Assembly (NCBI GenBank): GCA_002494495.1
Contig: DACB01000007.1
Coordinates: 1-27,500 of the forward strand
Source of the DNA: Methanobacterium sp. UBA294
GTDB lineage: Archaea > Methanobacteriota > Methanobacteria > Methanobacteriales > Methanobacteriaceae
DNA length: 27,500 nt
Direction: 5' to 3'
Shown: one piece after another, positions 1 through 7,940 of the stretch
Layout of the letters: the number at the start of each line of letters is the position of its first letter
Numbering within the stretch: position 1 is the first letter of the stretch
The notes under the pieces: generated by a model
What the model was told of the DNA's origin: nothing
The model's input: the letters and a program-made list of their open reading frames with translations, nothing else
Databases searched by the model: none
Program-made: the position numbers and the translations under genes

Positions 1-16
1 CCCAAACTAAACTCCA

Positions 17-84
17 GAAAAAATTAAAAAACGGATCTACAAAATGAGGTATTAATAAGTATTCAAATACCTTATTTTTTTTTA
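17..84. terminator. Probable bidirectional transcription termination zone
   Basis: An inverted repeat with 7-bp arms (47-53 and 66-72, 12-nt loop) is followed on the plus strand by a T-rich run at about 73-84. This could end a gene entering from the left. On the minus strand, the A-rich stretch 17-31 reads as two T runs and lies downstream of the stop codon of the thiolase gene. Archaeal termination relies mainly on T tracts, so the T runs matter more than the weak AT-rich hairpin. No coding region is visible in 1-103. Confidence 0.4.
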
Positions 85-103
85 ATTTATTTTCTGGGTT
101 CAT

Positions 104-982
104 TCAAATAACCATGTTGTTCCCCATAAAAAATCGATTGATACCTATATTTTCCAGTATCTGACAAGCTTTACATACACGTAAGGATGATGGTTCTCCA
201 CAGCGTTCACATTCCATCAATTTAACCGGGATTTCCTGATTTTTAAAGGTTTTTTGGAAGGATTCTAAGATAGCCATCTTCGAACCAGAATGATCCTCTT
301 CTAGTTGGTTCAGGTAATTTTTTATTTTAGCCCTCAACGAGTGATGGGCGTAGGGACACTCGGCAAAATGCACCGGAATCTCATTTAGAACAGCCCAGAT
401 TCCCACATCCTTCTCTGGGATTTTCCATAAGGGTTTTATCCGGGGTATTAATCGGGGGTGTATCTGTTCCAGTTTCGGTCCGAATTTAGAAAATCGCCGT
501 AAATCCGCACGGGCGAAACTCATAAGAAACGACTGGATTTCATCATCAAGATTATGACCGGTGGCCACCTTATCTGCACCTAACTCATAAGCAGTCTTGT
601 TTAATAGGTACCTCCTGAAAACACCACAAGGGATGCAGGCACTCTTATACTCATCCACCACCATATCCAGATTAACACCAAATTCATCTATAAATGACCT
701 TTCAACCAGTTCTATCCCCAGTTTATGGGTGTTTTCCCTGGCAATCTCAATGCCGTCCTTCCTATATCCTTCAATCCCTTCATCTACTGATATTGCCACC
801 AGTTCGAGGTTAAATTCATATTCAAATTCATTTAACAGGTGTAAGGTTAAAATACTGTCTTTTCCACCCGATAAGGCAATAGCTATTTTCTCCCCATCTT
901 CAAATAGTTCGTATTCATCCACTAAGCTTTTAACCCTCTGGATAATGCTCTGGTTGAATTTTTCTCTCGTCAAAGGTTCCAT
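104..982 (-). CDS. TtuA/NcsA-type tRNA 2-thiolation enzyme (TIGR00269 family, PP-loop ATPase)
   Basis: Predicted cytosolic tRNA thiolase that adenylates a uridine carbonyl and replaces the oxygen with sulfur. The PP-loop SGGKDS is at residues 38-43 and the family motif TGHNLDDE at 141-148. Cys116 and Cys119 (ACIPCG) plus Cys209 (ECPYA) match the three cysteines that hold the [4Fe-4S] cluster in TtuA. A C-terminal zinc finger is formed by Cys258, Cys261, Cys270 and Cys273. Unusually, the N-terminal zinc finger normal in this family is missing: the protein starts in the helix that follows it, and the upstream frame reaches a stop within about ten codons. The start ATG at 982 has no Shine-Dalgarno site, but a TATA-like box lies about 27 bp upstream, so a leaderless mRNA is likely. 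Whether it acts on U54 (TtuA) or wobble U34 (NcsA/CTU1) cannot be told. Confidence 0.85.
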   Translation of the reverse strand: MEPLTREKFNQSIIQRVKSLVDEYELFEDGEKIAIALSGGKDSILTLHLLNEFEYEFNLELVAISVDEGIEGYRKDGIEIARENTHKLGIELVERSFIDEFGVNLDMVVDEYKSACIPCGVFRRYLLNKTAYELGADKVATGHNLDDEIQSFLMSFARADLRRFSKFGPKLEQIHPRLIPRIKPLWKIPEKDVGIWAVLNEIPVHFAECPYAHHSLRAKIKNYLNQLEEDHSGSKMAILESFQKTFKNQEIPVKLMECERCGEPSSLRVCKACQILENIGINRFFMGNNMVI

Positions 983-1018
983 AAAAATTATATGAAAACA
1001 GGAACATATATATCATTC
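983..1018. promoter_or_regulatory. Compact divergent promoter for two apparently leaderless genes
   Basis: Only 36 bp separate the two divergent start codons. A TATA-like ttatat at 988-993 is centred about 28 bp before the plus-strand ATG at 1019. An alternating AT box at 1006-1013 is centred about 27 bp before the minus-strand ATG at 982. That is the usual distance from an archaeal TATA box to the transcription start, so both transcripts would begin at or beside their start codons. Neither gene has a Shine-Dalgarno site, which fits. This is inference from spacing only. Confidence 0.5.
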
Positions 1019-1321
1019 ATGATATCTGCAGAACTCACCATAATACCTATAGGAACCTCAGAAACCAGCATAAGTCCCTATATAGCTGCTGCACTAACAG
1101 CTCTGGATAAAACCGGTATTAAATATGAGATTAACGGTATGGGTACCATGTTAGAATCAAATGATCCAGGAAAAATCTTCGCTGCAATTGAACTAGCACA
1201 TGAAGCTGTTTTTGCTCTTGGTGCTGACCGTGTGGCTACCAGCGTAAAAATTGATGACCGAAGGGATAAAGAAGCGGGTTTAAAAGAAAAAGTAGTTAGT
1301 GTAAAGGAAAAATTATCCTGA
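1019..1321 (+). CDS. MTH1187-family (UPF0045, YkoF-like) thiamine-binding-type protein
   Basis: Small ferredoxin-fold protein of about 100 residues, the normal length for the MTH1187/UPF0045 family. Bacterial relatives bind thiamine or its hydroxymethylpyrimidine moiety; the archaeal function is not settled. Recognition rests on the N-terminal strand MISAELTIIPIGTSETSIS, the central YEINGMGTMLES and the C-terminal VKIDDRRDKEAGLKEKV. The frame is open from an ATG at 992, but that codon sits inside the probable TATA box and would add nine residues absent from relatives, so ATG 1019 is preferred. It converges on the aminotransferase gene with an 11-bp gap, leaving no room for separate terminators. 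No thiamine gene or thiamine riboswitch is visible nearby. Confidence 0.85.
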   Translation: MISAELTIIPIGTSETSISPYIAAALTALDKTGIKYEINGMGTMLESNDPGKIFAAIELAHEAVFALGADRVATSVKIDDRRDKEAGLKEKVVSVKEKLS

Positions 1322-1332
1322 ACACTATTTTA

Positions 1333-2439
1333 TTAGTTCTCCTTGTTGAAGAATTTTTCTGACACCTCTTCCAGTAGGTTAACAATCTCGGCCAAGTCTT
1401 CCACCGACAGTCCAGGGTGTACTGGTAATGAAAGTACCTCGGATGCTGCCTTTTCTGCTTGAGGGCAGTTTCCTACAATACCCATATCTTGGTATAGTTT
1501 CTGGCTGTAGATGGTCCTGGGATAGTGCACTCCTGTTCCTACACCCAGTCCACCCAGGAAATCCTTAACATCATCTCTTTTTCCATTTTCCACTCTGACT
1601 GTGTACTGGTGAAATACGTGTTTCACCTGATCCATTACAAATGGGGATTTGATGCCTCCTATGGTGTCTATATGGGTGGTGAGGTATTCTGCATTTTCAA
1701 TCCTGCTTTTTGTAAATTTATCCAGACGTTTAAGCTGGACTAATCCTATGGCTGCGGCTATGTCTGTCATGCGGAAATTATAACCAAGGATTGTGTGGTT
1801 GTATCTTTCACCTTCACCATGGGACCTTAACATGCGGGCTGTTTCTGCAAGTTCTTCATTGTCTGTAGTTATCATACCACCTTCTCCGGTGGTCATATTC
1901 TTGGTGGGATAGAAACTGAAACAGGCGATTTCACCAAATGATCCTGCCATTTGGCCATGATACTGTGCTCCATGGGCCTGTGCTGCGTCTTCTATTATCC
2001 AGAGTTCGTTTTCTTCTCCTATCTTCCTTATGGGATCCATGTCTGCTGGCTGTCCATAGAGATGGACCGGCATTATTGCCTTGGTTTTATCGGTTATTGC
2101 GTTATTAATTTTATCTGGATCTAAATTATAGGTTTCCGGGTCAATATCTACAAAGACTGGCTTTGCACCGATGAATAAAATTGAGTTTGCTGTGGCTGCA
2201 AAACTGAAGGGAGTGGTTATTACCTCATCACCCTTTTCTATTCCAAGGGCCATGAGGGCCAAGTGTAATGCTGTGGTCCCGGAAGTGGTGGCCACCGCAT
2301 AATCCACTCCAATATATTCTGCGAATTTTTCTTCAAACTCGGCTACTTTAGGCCCCTGTGCAATGAATCCTGATTTTAAAACCTTAACAACTTCATCTAT
2401 CTCCTCATCCGATATAAGGGGTTGTGCAATTGGTATCAA
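1333..2439 (-). CDS. DegT/DnrJ/EryC1/StrS-family PLP-dependent sugar aminotransferase
   Basis: Fold-type I PLP enzyme that typically transfers an amino group from glutamate to a keto-sugar nucleotide, supplying amino sugars for surface polymers or glycans. Visible motifs are TTSGTTALHLAL (51-62), EDAAQAHGA (150-158, with the aspartate that pairs with the pyridine nitrogen) and FYPTKNMTTGEGGM (177-189), in which Lys180 should form the Schiff base. The 368-residue length is normal. The start is TTG at 2439, chosen because AGGTGA lies six bases upstream on the minus strand and the protein then begins MIPIAQPLIS, as in relatives. No other sugar-nucleotide genes surround it, so the substrate cannot be assigned. 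Confidence 0.88.
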   Translation of the reverse strand: MIPIAQPLISDEEIDEVVKVLKSGFIAQGPKVAEFEEKFAEYIGVDYAVATTSGTTALHLALMALGIEKGDEVITTPFSFAATANSILFIGAKPVFVDIDPETYNLDPDKINNAITDKTKAIMPVHLYGQPADMDPIRKIGEENELWIIEDAAQAHGAQYHGQMAGSFGEIACFSFYPTKNMTTGEGGMITTDNEELAETARMLRSHGEGERYNHTILGYNFRMTDIAAAIGLVQLKRLDKFTKSRIENAEYLTTHIDTIGGIKSPFVMDQVKHVFHQYTVRVENGKRDDVKDFLGGLGVGTGVHYPRTIYSQKLYQDMGIVGNCPQAEKAASEVLSLPVHPGLSVEDLAEIVNLLEEVSEKFFNKEN

Positions 2440-2517
2440 TACTTATCACCTGAAAAAATTTTATTAATCTATTTTTGAGTTGGAATTGAAATTAATACAT
2501 TAATTCACTTCTATCCC

Positions 2518-2529
2518 ATATATATAATT
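2518..2529. promoter_or_regulatory. TATA-like element between the aminotransferase and trm1
   Basis: An alternating AT run reading atatatataatt lies in the 158-bp divergent gap, about 70-80 bp from either start codon. It could act as a TATA box in either direction, leaving leaders of roughly 45-55 nt. Both genes carry Shine-Dalgarno sites, which fits leadered mRNAs. Other A/T-rich alternatives exist in the same gap. Confidence 0.3.
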
Positions 2530-2597
2530 AAACCAAATCAAAATTTGTAAATAAAAATATCTAAAATTTATGCAACGAATGATTTTAGTGGTGAATT

Positions 2598-3746
2598 ATG
2601 AACAACATTACCGTAGATGAAGGGTTGGTCAGGATAGAAATTCCTGTTTTTGATAAAGTTTCAGCCAAAGCCCCTGTTTTTTATAATCCAGTGATGGAGT
2701 TAAATAGGGACTTATCAGTGACTGTATTACAGGTCTACCAGGAAAAACTCGGCAGGGATATCCGGATCTGCGACGCCTTCGGTGGCAGCGGGATCAGGGG
2801 GATCAGGTACTCCAAGGAATTAACCGGGGTAGAGTGTGTGGTTGTAAATGATTTAAATCCCCTGGCTGTGGAATTTACCAATGATAATATCCGGAAAAAT
2901 GGGGTTGAAAACATCCGAACTTCCAAAGAGGATGCCAACATAATTTTGCGCAAATGCAGGGGTAAGTTCGATGTGGTGGATATAGACCCCTTTGGAACAC
3001 CGGCTCCATTTATTGAATCAGCAGCCACCACATTAAGATCCGGGGGATTGTTATGTGTTACAGCGACCGATACTTCAGCACTATGTGGGACTTATAAAGA
3101 ACCTTGTATCCGGAAATACGGCGCAATGCCCCTTAAAACGGAGTACTGTCATGAAAACGGTTTAAGGATACTGGCTGGTTTCATCTCCCGCACATTCGCC
3201 AAATATAAGAAATATACAACACCAGTCTTTTCCCATAGTACAGAGCATTACCTGCGGATATACCTTGAAGTTGGTAAGGGTGCTAAAAAAACTGATGATT
3301 CCCTTAAAAATATTGGATACATCGCCCATTGTTCTAAATGTCTTCACAGGATGACCATCCCTGGAATAGCTCCCTATATACCTTCAGAATGCCCCAACTG
3401 TAATGGTTATTTAAAGGTTGGTGGTCCTTTATGGCTCGGGAAACTGTTGGATAGTGATTATATTAAAAGAATGCTACATCTACTACCATCCAACATCAAT
3501 ACATATAACAAAGTCTTAAAGTTGTTGGAAAGGTGTTATAAAGAATCCTTTGGTCCGGCAACCTTTTATGACCTCCATAAAATCTGTAAGGTATTGAAAA
3601 CAAGATCACCCCCCATTACAGATGTCTTGGAAAAGCTTAAGGAAGATGGGTATTTTGCCTCCCGTACCCATATTAAACCTACAGGAATTAAAACCAACGC
3701 TACAGTGGAAACCATAAAGGAAAGCATTTTAAGCCTACTTGAATAA
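2598..3746 (+). CDS. trm1: tRNA (guanine26-N2)-dimethyltransferase Trm1
   Basis: SAM-dependent enzyme that mono- and dimethylates the exocyclic amine of G26 in tRNA. The N-terminus has the family element FYNPVMELNRDLSV (28-41). The SAM site DAFGGSGIRGIRY is at 59-71, the acidic motif II in VVVNDLNPLA at 81-90, and the catalytic DIDPFGTPAPF at 128-138. The C-terminal domain has a zinc site of Cys245, Cys248, Cys265 and Cys268, then a winged-helix-like tail, as in archaeal Trm1. The length of 382 residues is normal. The ATG at 2598 is preceded by GGTGA. The next gene starts 26 bp after the stop, so read-through into the first DUF4013 gene is plausible. Confidence 0.95.
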   Translation: MNNITVDEGLVRIEIPVFDKVSAKAPVFYNPVMELNRDLSVTVLQVYQEKLGRDIRICDAFGGSGIRGIRYSKELTGVECVVVNDLNPLAVEFTNDNIRKNGVENIRTSKEDANIILRKCRGKFDVVDIDPFGTPAPFIESAATTLRSGGLLCVTATDTSALCGTYKEPCIRKYGAMPLKTEYCHENGLRILAGFISRTFAKYKKYTTPVFSHSTEHYLRIYLEVGKGAKKTDDSLKNIGYIAHCSKCLHRMTIPGIAPYIPSECPNCNGYLKVGGPLWLGKLLDSDYIKRMLHLLPSNINTYNKVLKLLERCYKESFGPATFYDLHKICKVLKTRSPPITDVLEKLKEDGYFASRTHIKPTGIKTNATVETIKESILSLLE

Positions 3747-3772
3747 ATAGAAAGATAAGACAAATTCAGGAT

Positions 3773-4489
3773 GTGTGTACCATCGAAATAAGAGAGATTG
3801 TACTGGATGCAGTGAAATATCCAGCTGAAGATTGGATGAAAGTTATTATCCTGGGTTTTTTAACCTTACTATCCTTCATCGGCATCCTCACTGAAATTAA
3901 TATATTTACGTTGTTATTCCTGATACTACTGCCATTACCGTTAGGTTATCTGTTTAAAATAATTAAATCATCATTTAAAGGATTTGATAAACTTCCTGAC
4001 TTTAATCACTGGAGATATATGTACACAGATGGTCTCAGGCTAATTTTAGTCCTTCTAATCTACGCTATACCCATTGTAGCTGTTTTTTTGTTCTTCAACT
4101 ATGAATTGTTATTCAACCTTAACATTCCAGGTTTTTCCCTGTACCTTTTATTTTCCTGGCTTCTTGGATCAACCTTGCAGATAATAATTTTCTTATTGAT
4201 TGGACTGGTTGAATATATTGGTATTGCTAATATGGCCCTGTATGATGGTGAAATCAGCGCAGCATTCAGGTTCAGGGAGATTCTTAAAAGAATTTCCATG
4301 ATTGGGTGGAAAGAATATTTGGTATTCTATGCTATTATTTGGATCTTGGGTATTTTTGTAGTTTTAATTTCCATTCTTACGCTATCAGTGTTGATAGGTA
4401 TCATAGTTATACCTCTTCTAATTGGACCTTATTTTTTGGCTATAAATGCCAGATATAGTGCATTAGTTTTTGCATCTAGTGAATCATAA
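3773..4489 (+). CDS. DUF4013-family multi-pass membrane protein (paralog 1 of 3)
   Basis: Integral membrane protein of unknown function, first of three tandem paralogs. Features shared by all three are an N-terminal EI...(A/S)(V/A/L)KYP segment, GY(L/I)F(K/R) followed by K(S/A)(S/T) after the first hydrophobic block, an LP(D/E)F...DGL(K/R) loop, (A/I)NMA in the middle and F(R/K)F(R/S)E...IGW...Y before the last helices. About six hydrophobic segments can be placed, near residues 22-41, 44-60, 87-108, 124-146, 182-204 and 205-228. The start is uncertain: GTG 3773 has AGGAT almost touching it, and comparison with the paralogs suggests the true N-terminus is at or just after this codon. It has no clear promoter of its own and may be read through from trm1. 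Confidence 0.75.
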   Translation: MCTIEIREIVLDAVKYPAEDWMKVIILGFLTLLSFIGILTEINIFTLLFLILLPLPLGYLFKIIKSSFKGFDKLPDFNHWRYMYTDGLRLILVLLIYAIPIVAVFLFFNYELLFNLNIPGFSLYLLFSWLLGSTLQIIIFLLIGLVEYIGIANMALYDGEISAAFRFREILKRISMIGWKEYLVFYAIIWILGIFVVLISILTLSVLIGIIVIPLLIGPYFLAINARYSALVFASSES

Positions 4490-4490
4490 T

Positions 4491-4504
4491 CGAAATTTTT
4501 ATAT
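4491..4504 (+). promoter_or_regulatory. BRE/TATA promoter of the second DUF4013 gene
   Basis: cgaaa followed by tttttatat resembles an archaeal BRE plus TATA box. It predicts a transcription start near 4525 and a leader of about 27 nt, with GGAGGTGA at 4540-4547 as the ribosome binding site. The element cgaa(a)tttttA is repeated before the third paralog at 5274-5288, which suggests parallel control. Confidence 0.55.
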
Positions 4505-4551
4505 GAAACCGGATCGTAAAATGTTAATATTAACAAAATGGAGGTGAAAAT

Positions 4552-5229
4552 GTGGATATTGGAGAAATAGTATCAGACGCAATAAAATACCCATCACAAA
4601 AATGGGGCAAAATCATAATTCTCGGTATTATATTAATTATTCCAATTGTAAATTTTATTGGCCTAGGATATCTTTTTAGAGTCCTTAAAGCAACGTTCGC
4701 AGGTATTGACGACGTACCGGAATTTGATGAAGCTGGTGAGTTATTTATTGATGGTCTGAAAATATTAGTTGTAGGTATTGTCTATGCCATTCCAGTGTTT
4801 ATAATTGGAGCAATAATTTCGTTGATCTTCGGTGTTAGTGCTGGCTCAACAGTTAGTTCATTTGATATGTTTGCAATTTTAGCTGGATCATTAGTATACG
4901 TGATTTTAGCCATCATAATCGGACTTATCGAGTCAATTGCCATTGCAAACATGGCATTGTATGAAGGTGAACTTGGAGCGGCCTTTAAATTCAGTGAAGT
5001 AATGGATAGAATATCTGCAATCGGATGGGGCAAATATATCATATGGTACATTGTCATGATTCTGATAGGCATTATAGCATATTTAGTTGCAGCCGGAATC
5101 AGCATATTAACATTTGGTATTGGTATAATATTAGTTATTTTAGTAATAGCGCCATACATATCAGTGTTCGGTGCAAGATCCCTTGCTCTTTTATTTGCAT
5201 CCAGTGAAGAAGATCAACAAGCACCATAA
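4552..5229 (+). CDS. DUF4013-family multi-pass membrane protein (paralog 2 of 3)
   Basis: 225-residue membrane protein of unknown function. Hydrophobic segments lie near residues 19-41, 70-93, 106-135, 161-183 and 187-212. The motifs GYLFRVLKATF (39-49), VPEFDEAG (55-62), IANMALYEGE (131-140) and FKFSEV (145-150) align with its two neighbours. The start is GTG 4552: GGAGGTGA ends four bases upstream, while the overlapping ATG at 4550 opens a six-codon dead end. A promoter precedes it and a T-rich terminator follows, so it is probably a single-gene transcript. The acidic tail SSEEDQQAP is likely on the cytoplasmic side (inference). Confidence 0.8.
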   Translation: MDIGEIVSDAIKYPSQKWGKIIILGIILIIPIVNFIGLGYLFRVLKATFAGIDDVPEFDEAGELFIDGLKILVVGIVYAIPVFIIGAIISLIFGVSAGSTVSSFDMFAILAGSLVYVILAIIIGLIESIAIANMALYEGELGAAFKFSEVMDRISAIGWGKYIIWYIVMILIGIIAYLVAAGISILTFGIGIILVILVIAPYISVFGARSLALLFASSEEDQQAP

Positions 5230-5244
5230 ATCTAAATTCCCCCC

Positions 5245-5270
5245 TTTTTTTTCTTTTTATTAACTTTTTT
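5245..5270 (+). terminator. Poly-T termination zone after the second DUF4013 gene
   Basis: Two T tracts, 5245-5258 (one C interruption) and 5265-5270, follow a short C run 16-40 bp after the stop codon. This is the T-rich form usual for archaeal termination, with no clear hairpin. The promoter of the third paralog begins immediately after it. Confidence 0.5.
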
Positions 5271-5273
5271 ATG

Positions 5274-5288
5274 CGAATTTTTAAATAT
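5274..5288 (+). promoter_or_regulatory. BRE/TATA promoter of the third DUF4013 gene
   Basis: cgaatttttaaatat has the same layout as the element at 4491-4504 before paralog 2. The predicted start is near 5310, giving a very short leader that still contains AAGGTGA a few bases before the ATG at 5324. Confidence 0.5.
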
Positions 5289-5323
5289 CAATTCGTGACA
5301 TATCCCTCTAATAAGGTGAAAGT

Positions 5324-6046
5324 ATGGACGCTGGTGAAATAACTTCAAACGCATTAAAATATCCATTAACTAATTTTAAAAAAGTCCTGATCCTGGGAAT
5401 ATTGATCATCTTATCTACTCTAATCATCCCCGGGTTCCTGGTACTGGGATATATCTTTAAAATCATCAAATCCACCATAGAAGATTCATCTGAGCTTCCT
5501 GAATTTGAAGATTGGAAAACCATGTTTGTAGATGGATTAAAAGTATTCACCGTCCTCTTCATATATTCATTTATTCCCTGGATTTTAATAATCTTAGGTA
5601 TTTGGGGTGCCATCCTACCCCTGCTCACCGTCCCTGGGGCTGGTTCTCTAATGGATTCCTCTTTATCACTGAACCTGATAAGTGGAATATCAGTAGTCGG
5701 TTTAGGTCTGCTGTTGGTAATCAATTTCATTGTTCCTGTAGCAATGGCAAACATGATCCATCATAACAGATTAAGGTCTGCATTCAATTTTAAAGAAATT
5801 ATTGGGAAAATAAAAAAAATAGGAGGGGTTAGTTACCTTATCTGGTACGTTATAATGCTCATCATAATCTGGGGAATGATCTACGTTTCAACTTTTTTAA
5901 TATTCCCTCTGTTAATTGGGATAATAATCGTGCCTTTGATTATTTTACCCTACCTGATCATCACCCTTGCTAGATCCCTAGGCCTACTTTATATATATGA
6001 AGATTCAGGCCATGAATACTACAGGCACAGTAAACAGATTAAATAA
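5324..6046 (+). CDS. DUF4013-family multi-pass membrane protein (paralog 3 of 3)
   Basis: 240-residue membrane protein of unknown function, the most diverged of the three. GYIFKIIKST, LPEFEDW...VDGLK, AMANM and FNFKEIIGKIKKIGG occupy the same positions as in its neighbours, but the middle signature continues as ANMIHHNRLRSA rather than ANMALY(D/E)GE. Hydrophobic segments lie near residues 20-42, 70-105, 118-145, 168-190 and 191-215. The C-terminus ends in a hydrophilic tail rich in Glu, Tyr and His. ATG 5324 has AAGGTGA four bases upstream. It converges on the glutamate-synthase-like gene with a 31-bp gap. Confidence 0.8.
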   Translation: MDAGEITSNALKYPLTNFKKVLILGILIILSTLIIPGFLVLGYIFKIIKSTIEDSSELPEFEDWKTMFVDGLKVFTVLFIYSFIPWILIILGIWGAILPLLTVPGAGSLMDSSLSLNLISGISVVGLGLLLVINFIVPVAMANMIHHNRLRSAFNFKEIIGKIKKIGGVSYLIWYVIMLIIIWGMIYVSTFLIFPLLIGIIIVPLIILPYLIITLARSLGLLYIYEDSGHEYYRHSKQIK

Positions 6047-6067
6047 AAAATTGATAAATAAAAAAAA
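6044..6067 (-). terminator. T-rich terminator of the glutamate-synthase-like operon
   Basis: Read on the minus strand, this gap gives two T runs separated by atttatcaa, directly after the stop codon of the FMN/Fe-S gene. The segment ttgata at 6051-6056 can pair with tatcaa at 6087-6092, which lies inside the end of that gene, so a long-loop hairpin spans the stop. The T runs are the stronger evidence. Confidence 0.45.
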
Positions 6068-6077
6068 CAAACTACTT

Positions 6078-7940
6078 TTAGTAACCTATCAATTTTAACC
6101 CGGTTATTTCTGCCGTATCCATATTTAATGCCCTGAGATCATCTGGAGTAAAATCCCTTACATCAGTATGGCCTGCTAACATGGTGAGCATCTTGGTCTC
6201 TTCAGTCATGGATTTTATATAGTTTGCAACACGCATGGATGCCAGATCTACATCCAATCTTTCACATAATAGTGGATCCTGAGTTGCCACTCCCACCGGA
6301 CATTTTCCAGTGTAGCACATACGACAAGCTCTGCAACCCATGGCAATCATGGCTCCTGTTCCAATGTAGACTGCATCTGCACCCAGGGCTATGACTTTAG
6401 CCACGTCTGCACCACTTCTAATACCCCCAGTGATGATGAGCTGGACTGTGTCATTCATACCCATTTCATCCAAGGTTCTTACAGCTTGGACAAGTGAAGC
6501 CATGGTAGGTATACCTGTGTGTTCGATAACCACTCTTGGGGCTGCTCCAGTACCCCCTTCCATTCCATCTATTGATATCACATCTGCACCTGATTCCACT
6601 GCTATTCGTACATCTTCATCAACCCTTCCTGGGCCTAACTTCACTATGATAGGTTTCTGCCAGTCAGTAACTTCGCGCAGTAGTTCTATGTGTTTGGCCA
6701 AGTCTCCATCCTGGGTTGCGTCCAGGAATCGGCAGGGGCTGAGGGCATCCGTTCCTACAGGCAATCCCCTTATCTCGGCTACTTTAGGGCTTACCTTTTC
6801 TGCCAGGAGGTGGCCTCCCATTCCTGGCTTGGCTCCCTGCCCTATTTTAACTTCTATGGCATCAGCACTGTTAAGGTAGTCTGCGGAGACTCCGAATCTT
6901 CCTGATGAATACTGTACTGTAAGGTTTTTTGCGAGTTTTCTTTCTCCGGGTAGCATTCCTCCTTCTCCTGTGTTGGCCAGTGACCCTACCAATGATGTTC
7001 CCTTGGCCAGGGCGAGTTTACACTCTTCACTTAAAGAACCGAATGACATTCCTGCTATGAGAACCGGTGTTGAAAGTTCCAATGGTTTTTCAGCGAATCT
7101 GGTACCCAGGACAAAGTGGGTATTACAGACCTCCCGGTACTTATCCACAGGAGCAACTGAGGACTGTGCCGGTAATATGATGATATCATCGAAGTTAGGT
7201 AGTTTTCTTTCTGAACCAAACCCTCGTAATGCGTATTTTCCTGCTTTGGAGTTGAATCGTATATTAGCTATGGTATTGGGGTCCCATATACTTCCTGCTC
7301 CAGTTGGTATGAGTACTGGGCAGGCAGCTGTACATGATCCGCACATTATGCATTTGCTATTATCTATTTCAGGGCGGTTGTTGATTATCTCTATTGCATC
7401 AGTGGGACAAACCACTTCACATAAACCGCAGAAAACACATAACCCCTGTGTTGATGTTACAAGCTGTGCTGATGGGGATAATGGTCTAGTTGATGATCCA
7501 GTGGCTGAGTTGTTCATGTCCATATCCTGTTGAAGTCCAGATGCGAATTCTTTTACATTTACCATTTCCAAACAGTTAGATTCACATGAATTAACACATG
7601 CAGGGATTTCTTCTCCATTCTTCATGCACTGTCGTTCACATTTAAGCATCTGTTCTTCAGTATATGTAATACTGCCAATGGGACACATAAGCATGCATAG
7701 TCTGCATCCAATACAGCGTTCCTGGTCTATTTTAACCACTCCATCCTCCCGGTAGATTGCATCCCTGAAGCATCCTTTAATACAAGAGGGGTTTATGCAC
7801 TGCTGACAGACTATTGCATGGTATCCGCTGTCCATTTTATGCAAGAATATGCTGCTTTCCTGATTTATATATTCGCACGCCTGAACACAGTCGTTACATC
7901 CATCGCATTTTTCAGGATCGATTAAAAGAATCTGTTTCAT
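6078..7940 (-). CDS. Glutamate-synthase-like FMN/[3Fe-4S] protein with polyferredoxin N-terminus
   Basis: 620-residue fusion. Residues 1-125 form a HycB/CooF-like ferredoxin domain with cysteines at 12/15/18/22, 45/48/53/57 and 76/79/82/86, plus a looser set at 101/105/115/119/123, suggesting up to four [4Fe-4S] clusters. After a Ser/Thr linker, residues 168-207 form a second ferredoxin pair (168/171/174/178 and 197/200/203/207). Residues 230-600 are the FMN-binding barrel of glutamate synthase, with IDGMEGGTGAAP (458-469), ITGGIRSG (503-510) and the [3Fe-4S]-type CRACRMCYTGKCPVG (536-550). It probably passes electrons from ferredoxin or another low-potential donor to FMN. Glutamate synthesis is inference, because amidotransferase and NADPH domains are absent. 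ATG 7940 overlaps the upstream gene by four bases (ATGA), with AGGTGAT just before it. Confidence 0.85.
   Translation of the reverse strand: MKQILLIDPEKCDGCNDCVQACEYINQESSIFLHKMDSGYHAIVCQQCINPSCIKGCFRDAIYREDGVVKIDQERCIGCRLCMLMCPIGSITYTEEQMLKCERQCMKNGEEIPACVNSCESNCLEMVNVKEFASGLQQDMDMNNSATGSSTRPLSPSAQLVTSTQGLCVFCGLCEVVCPTDAIEIINNRPEIDNSKCIMCGSCTAACPVLIPTGAGSIWDPNTIANIRFNSKAGKYALRGFGSERKLPNFDDIIILPAQSSVAPVDKYREVCNTHFVLGTRFAEKPLELSTPVLIAGMSFGSLSEECKLALAKGTSLVGSLANTGEGGMLPGERKLAKNLTVQYSSGRFGVSADYLNSADAIEVKIGQGAKPGMGGHLLAEKVSPKVAEIRGLPVGTDALSPCRFLDATQDGDLAKHIELLREVTDWQKPIIVKLGPGRVDEDVRIAVESGADVISIDGMEGGTGAAPRVVIEHTGIPTMASLVQAVRTLDEMGMNDTVQLIITGGIRSGADVAKVIALGADAVYIGTGAMIAMGCRACRMCYTGKCPVGVATQDPLLCERLDVDLASMRVANYIKSMTEETKMLTMLAGHTDVRDFTPDDLRALNMDTAEITGLKLIGY

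Noticed and set aside
6391..7533. Long plus-strand open frames opposite the glutamate-synthase-like gene
   Set aside because: Antisense shadows of a strongly conserved coding region. Their translations are Ser/Pro-rich and match no family.
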